DNA from: Tubiluchus corallicola
Lineage: Eukaryota; Priapulida; Priapulimorpha; Priapulimorphida; Tubiluchidae
DNA length: 58,647 nt
NCBI GenBank assembly: GCA_030141605.1
Contig: JAQGDQ010001158.1
Span: 1 to 58,647 of the forward strand
Reading direction: 5' to 3'
The position numbers and the translations under genes were made by a program. The notes under the pieces are model-generated. The model did no database searches. It saw only the letters and a list, made by a program, of their open reading frames with translations, and was not told the origin of the DNA. Shown here piece by piece: positions 1 through 58,647 of this stretch (within the stretch, counting starts at the first letter, position 1; each line of letters begins with the position of its first letter).

Positions 1-14
1 AGAATTTTTATGGC

Positions 15-156
15 AACGAAACAAGTTATACAGTTATTCTACATTCCACCATCATCTGTGAACACGATTGCAAAATTTCTACATCTGGTGCCGAAACTTG
101 CAATCATGTTCACAGATGATGGTGGAATGTTGAATAACTGTATAACTTGCTTCGTT
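15..156. repeat. Foldback element, 59-bp arms
   Basis: Left arm 15-73 and right arm 98-156 are reverse complements with about 3 mismatches, around a 24-bp loop. Likely a foldback or MITE-like insertion. In the pre-mRNA of the gene it would form a hairpin starting about 24 nt after the exon 24 donor. Confidence 0.9.
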
Positions 157-180
157 AAATAGAATTTAATTAAAATGCAC

Positions 181-54823
<54,643 letters not shown>

Positions 54824-55558
54824 TTTGTCCACAAGTGAAACATGCGCCACACTGAAAATATGCAAGGTGATAAAGAAATATAAAAATTAGTAATAATTTA
54901 GAAAAATGTTCATTTAATTCAACACAGCAGTTTTTATAGCAATAATTACGTAGATTATTTTTAATAATCAGAATACGTCCATAGATTTGTTATAATTTTC
55001 TACGTTAATTAGATAACTTGATTGGAACTTGTAAAACTCAAGTGCAAAGTTACAAAATCTTGCGAGGAAATTATGTAACTTAAATAGCATTATACTTTAT
55101 ATTATAAAACTTTTGTTCTGACTTAGCATTCGTACTTTGTACCCGTGTCCTATTCGTACTCGAAAAAACTTTGTGTGTCTGATATGGGAGAGACAACTCC
55201 TTTTACTGGTCAGAGTATGGGAAATTACATCTCCCCGTCCTCTGCAAACTCCAAACAAGAACCTAATAAATAGGCAGAGGTGTTAGGGTTGGAGTGTCTG
55301 GCTCTCAGCACCATGCTTGTATCACTTGCAGTTTAGTTTAAACATAATTTATTTAGGGTTGGATCAGACAGTTTGTACAACATGATTTAAGATCCTCACC
55401 ACAACAGACTTTATACACTATAGTAAGAATAGACTATACTTAGTTTTTAGTATACTTTAGTATACTACACTGATACATTAGACATTAGTAAAAAATGACG
55501 GTTAGTAAATGTTAATGTACGATTATTTAAGAATGATGCATTTCATATCAGATAGAAA

Positions 55559-55830
55559 CTACTGGAAGCGTTTAGTACGTAATATAAAGGCATGTATACA
55601 TTGGAATATTTTACAGTTAGTAACATAGTTAAATTCATCTTTACCGAATAATAACAACTTCAACAGATGGTTATTTCCTAAGACAGCTATATTAAGGTTT
55701 TCGGGCAGAAGTATTGCATTTAATTTATCAAACATAACTACCCTAGCTAGTTGATGCAATGGGCAGTGCAACAAAAAGTGTTCAACAGACTCAAATCGAA
55801 ATCCAGTTGCAATTCGGCAGTATTGGATGA
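55559..55830 (-). pseudogene. LINE 3' fragment with zinc-knuckle-like end
   Basis: On the minus strand, CQYC, then ESVEHFLLHCPLHQLARVV, matches the C-terminal C..C...E...HFLL.CP motif of Jockey/CR1-like LINEs, followed by ~50 more open codons. Isolated fragment. Confidence 0.7.
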
Positions 55831-57700
55831 CCGTTTATTATCTAAACTTGCAGTTTATCTTAGCCTTACTGTATTTTGTAGTCAATATTTGAGTATGATT
55901 CTAGATATATAGATTTCAGCCAATATCCATCTTTGATTTGTTTAATATTATTTCTGCTGATAATGATTTTAATTTGTTTTAATGATTTTTATATACATGT
56001 TCATGTGCTATTTTATTTTATACAAGGACTTTTGGTAAATTGTTAATTTAGGTAATTTTATAGGGCTACAACCAAATATTGTCTATTAAAATGAATGCCA
56101 CCTCTAAATTTAACATATTTGCAGTAGATTCTTAGTTCACTTTTTTATTTGGCATAAAAATAATGGCATTCCATGATAATTCGTATGTTATCAATTGTTC
56201 GAATAAAATTTTCTATTGCATTATCATTATATCATTTATAACATATAGTTCACATTAAAATTATAAAAAAAGCACAAAATTATCTAGAAAAAATAAAATT
56301 ACAATTACAGGATTAGTAGACACAGACACAAACAATTATATGCATAAAAAATTAGTACTTAAGATAAAAAACAACAAAAGTAATAAAATAGGGCATTGAT
56401 AATAATTATAATGTCGATTATAAAATGTCTATTATAAAATTATAATTATAATGAAATTTATACAGAGTTTCAAAATTTTAATGCTTATAATAAACTTGTA
56501 TTTTAGAGGAAATTCATTCATTTGCATAGTCAGCTTAGACAGCAATATTAAAATCATTTTCAAAAATAGTAATAACAGATTTTAGATGTTACAAATTTGA
56601 GTATTAACACTATTATGTTTTTCAATAAAGATACAAAATGCGATGAAATATTTATAAAAAAGGTACGATTTTTATTACAGTTGCCGACTAGATTTCTCGT
56701 TAGTTAACAGCTTGCAAATTTGCAGATATTAACAAGTCGATCTTACTATTCCTCATTTGTGGAAAGTAAAATTATATTATGTACAGTAAGCCTATACACA
56801 ACTTGTTTCAAACAAAGAGTTCATTTAACTAGTTAACTCAGATAATCAGGCTGGACTAGCACAGTGCTTTAGGGTCTATTAGTATTAGCGCTAACTTAAA
56901 ATGCATAAAAACAGTAAAATACATTATTTTCGAGAAAAATTATAATTTTTGTTTTAAGAGTGGAAAAAGGCACTGAAATGAATGTGCATAGCATACACTA
57001 ACAATTTGGAACTAAAATGATGTCCAAATCAATAGTTGGCAGAACTCTTTTATGCAGTAAATATACAGTCACTCTATGTGACACCAATCTATACTATAGC
57101 TCCATCTATAGTAACCATTGCAATTAAATATCAATTCTCCTTTCTAATTTTATTTGCCTAACTAATTTTGAAAATGTCCATTTTCAATTAATTTAAAGAC
57201 TTCTTCAATTTTTAAAACCGCGATTAAGATCTTGTTATCAGGGGCGCCAGCAGCAAATTGAAGGGGGGTAGCAGCATTTATGAAAAGGGCACACTTTGTT
57301 TAAACATATTTCTGTGGCCATGCTAGTGACAATATACTTATACATAAGGATATATCTAAGGCACCCCAAATGCCGTCTACATCTCACATGCTAAAAATAG
57401 TAAAATGAATAATGTCAGCTAAAACTGGTAGCTTGACAAATTAAGCGCAAACATATTTTACACGTGTGCTATTTTATTCATCAAATGATCAGCAAAGTTG
57501 TGCTTCCACAATAACCCCCTCGGGAAAGGGCGAGCCTTTGCCCCCGTGGCTCCGGCGCCCGTGCTTGTTACAGCCACTTCATGTTCTCATACATATACGC
57601 GTTCTCAAGCAATTAATGTACATTATCGCACAAAAATTTTAAATTATGTCGAAAAATACACTTGCATTTTTTTTTAAAAAAATCTATGAAAAATAATTAA
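55831..57700. other. AT-rich intron of the 5' UTR
   Basis: Very AT-rich, with no repeat, exon or ORF that I can support. A slightly GC-richer patch at 57240-57570 (gggcgccagcagcaaattg to ggctccggcgcccgtgc) may be a diverged element with inverted ends. Confidence 0.4.
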
Positions 57701-57709
57701 AATTCTCAC

Positions 57710-57790
57710 CCTGTTCAAACATGTCAGCCACTGCACTCCGGCGTCTGCGTTGCCAAGCAGCTCGAATATATGGTAGCGCGAGGGAACACC
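57710..57790 (-). other. Probable untranslated first exon and promoter region of the polycystin-like gene
   Basis: On the minus strand a donor-like CAGG|GTGAGA sits at 57710/57709, after a GC-richer, CpG-containing stretch that stands out from the AT-rich DNA around it. The next exon (54754-54851) has a good acceptor upstream of its start codon, so a 5' untranslated exon must exist. An ATG in this exon would run out of frame into the next exon and stop, so it would be an upstream ORF. The start of the exon (transcription start) is not visible; the right limit given is approximate. Confidence 0.4.
57749..57761. promoter_or_regulatory. X-box-like (RFX) motif near the presumed transcription start
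   Basis: The plus strand reads GTTGCC-A-AGCAGC, which matches the RFX X-box pattern GYTRCC-N(1-3)-RRNRAC at 11 of 12 positions. RFX factors drive many ciliary genes in animals, and polycystins are often ciliary. The site lies inside the candidate first exon, about where X-boxes normally sit. A single near-match in 58 kb could be chance, and similar words occur elsewhere in the window. Confidence 0.3.
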
Positions 57791-57880
57791 GACTTAATTT
57801 AAAGTCATTTGGTTTCAAACTGCCGCTATAAGTAATAATTATTGTAAATACAGATTAATTTAATTTAGAAAGTTAAGCGT

Positions 57881-58066
57881 TGTTGATAACTGTAACGTTA
57901 TCAATATAGTAGCCTGGTACAATATAGTTCCTATGTGTGAACAGACTTTCAATTATCATTACGCACTTGGATTCGGGTTGTGTGGACGTAATTTGTGTCT
58001 TCTGATTTAAGTTCAATAAACTCTTTGATTACATATAAATACTGTGTTCTAGTACATAGTATTACA
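57881..58066 (+). repeat. Putative 5' LTR of a Ty3/gypsy-like element
   Basis: TGTTGATAACTG to GTATTACA is bounded by TG and CA. It is followed at once by tggtggcagccagtgg, typical of a primer-binding region in this superfamily. The other LTR is outside the window, so the boundaries are tentative. Confidence 0.5.
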
Positions 58067-58327
58067 TGGTGGCAGCCAGTGGAAACGGACTTACACTGCC
58101 AAACACCAGGAAGTTGTGAAAAATACCAGTTTCAAGGAAGTTTAATATCAGAAAAGCATACTAGCTGCAAACGCACGGCCGCTCAGCAGGAGACCACGTT
58201 GGCACGTTTCCGCTCACCCTGAAAGTAGTGCGAATGCCCCGACGGTCAGATCCGTGCGCAAAAAAAACAATTGATTTCCGAGAACAATTGAACTTGAAGT
58301 CTTAACATAGCAAGCGAGGGCACGTCG

Positions 58328-58647
58328 GTGAGAAAAACAGCAAACTTTTATGTACAGTTCTACAGTGTGCGACGCAATAGCTTACTACGAACTGTGTTAT
58401 CTGTTACAATAATTTTAAAAGCTACGTATAATTCCGTCAACGAAACTCAGTGCCAAGAAATAATGAGAGATTTATCGGGAATAATTCCACCTTGTATGGA
58501 CTGGAGTTGTCGTGATTTACCGTCGAGTTTTAAAGCGTTTGAGCAATATTGCAGACTGATTTTTCAAGGCCCGCTAGCAACTAAAACTGACGCACAAGAA
58601 GCCACTTAGGCCAAGACGGCCTAAAAATCTTCAACTCATGGGGTCTG
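58328..58647 (+). pseudogene. Ty3/gypsy-like gag, N-terminal part, frameshifted, runs off the right edge
   Basis: IIPPCMDWSCRDLPSSFKAF then EQYCRLIFQGPL is the typical start of gag in metazoan Ty3/gypsy elements. A stop after AQEAT is followed in another frame by LGQDGLKIFNSWGL, the expected continuation, so the gag has a frameshift or small deletion. Confidence 0.65.

Overview
The window is animal nuclear DNA: AT-rich, repeat-dense and intron-rich, with GT-AG introns. The species cannot be fixed from the sequence. The gene content (polycystin/REJ, SUEL lectin, EGF) and the mobile elements (BEL/Pao, pogo/Tigger-like, hAT, piggyBac-like, LINEs) fit a non-vertebrate, probably marine, metazoan such as a sponge, cnidarian or invertebrate deuterostome.

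One large gene on the minus strand explains almost all the protein-coding signal. It starts near 57.7 kb with a probable untranslated first exon, has its start codon at 54823, and runs off the left edge. I assembled 24 coding exons by hand. Splice phases agree at every junction and the sum is 3987 nt (1329 codons) with no stop. In protein order it encodes a signal peptide, a short linker, two SUEL-type galactose-lectin domains, nine EGF-like domains (each one symmetric phase 1-1 exon), a PKD-like segment, a complete REJ module and the start of the region leading to GPS, PLAT and membrane domains, which would lie left of position 1. This is a polycystin-1 / receptor-for-egg-jelly family protein. 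No other host gene is convincing on either strand.

The remaining ~93% is intron filled with repeats. From left to right: a 59-bp-arm foldback (15-156), a 36-bp minisatellite (769-1050), a 3.1-kb array of another 36-bp unit (1597-4735), eight 110-bp units (5308-6180), a TIR element (6191-7290), diverged dispersed repeats (8.2-9.2 kb), a 1.5-kb 49-bp minisatellite (11.6-13.1 kb), a 1.8-kb pogo/Tigger-like element (13275-15093), a hexamer array (16.1-16.75 kb), a piggyBac-like element (23644-24616), a hAT element with perfect 8-bp TSD (27518-28017), a 29-bp minisatellite (29.1-29.95 kb), a compact BEL/Pao element with identical LTRs (30120-35212), a pogo-like MITE (40058-40359), (ATATT)n and (CT)n arrays (45.0-45.8 kb), a 30-bp minisatellite (47.9-48.6 kb), hAT-like elements (49672-50066, 50908-51379), LINE fragments, a truncated piggyBac-like element (53726-54753), and the 5' end of a decayed Ty3/gypsy-like element (57.88 kb to the right edge).

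The most interesting points are: the splice donor of the signal-peptide exon sits exactly at the broken end of a piggyBac-like element; a candidate 57-nt in-frame cassette exon lies inside the REJ module; the BEL/Pao element has lost reverse transcriptase, RNase H and most of integrase but keeps one open 1038-codon frame; the domain order of the gene is unusual; and tandem arrays repeatedly stop within 20-60 nt of splice sites.
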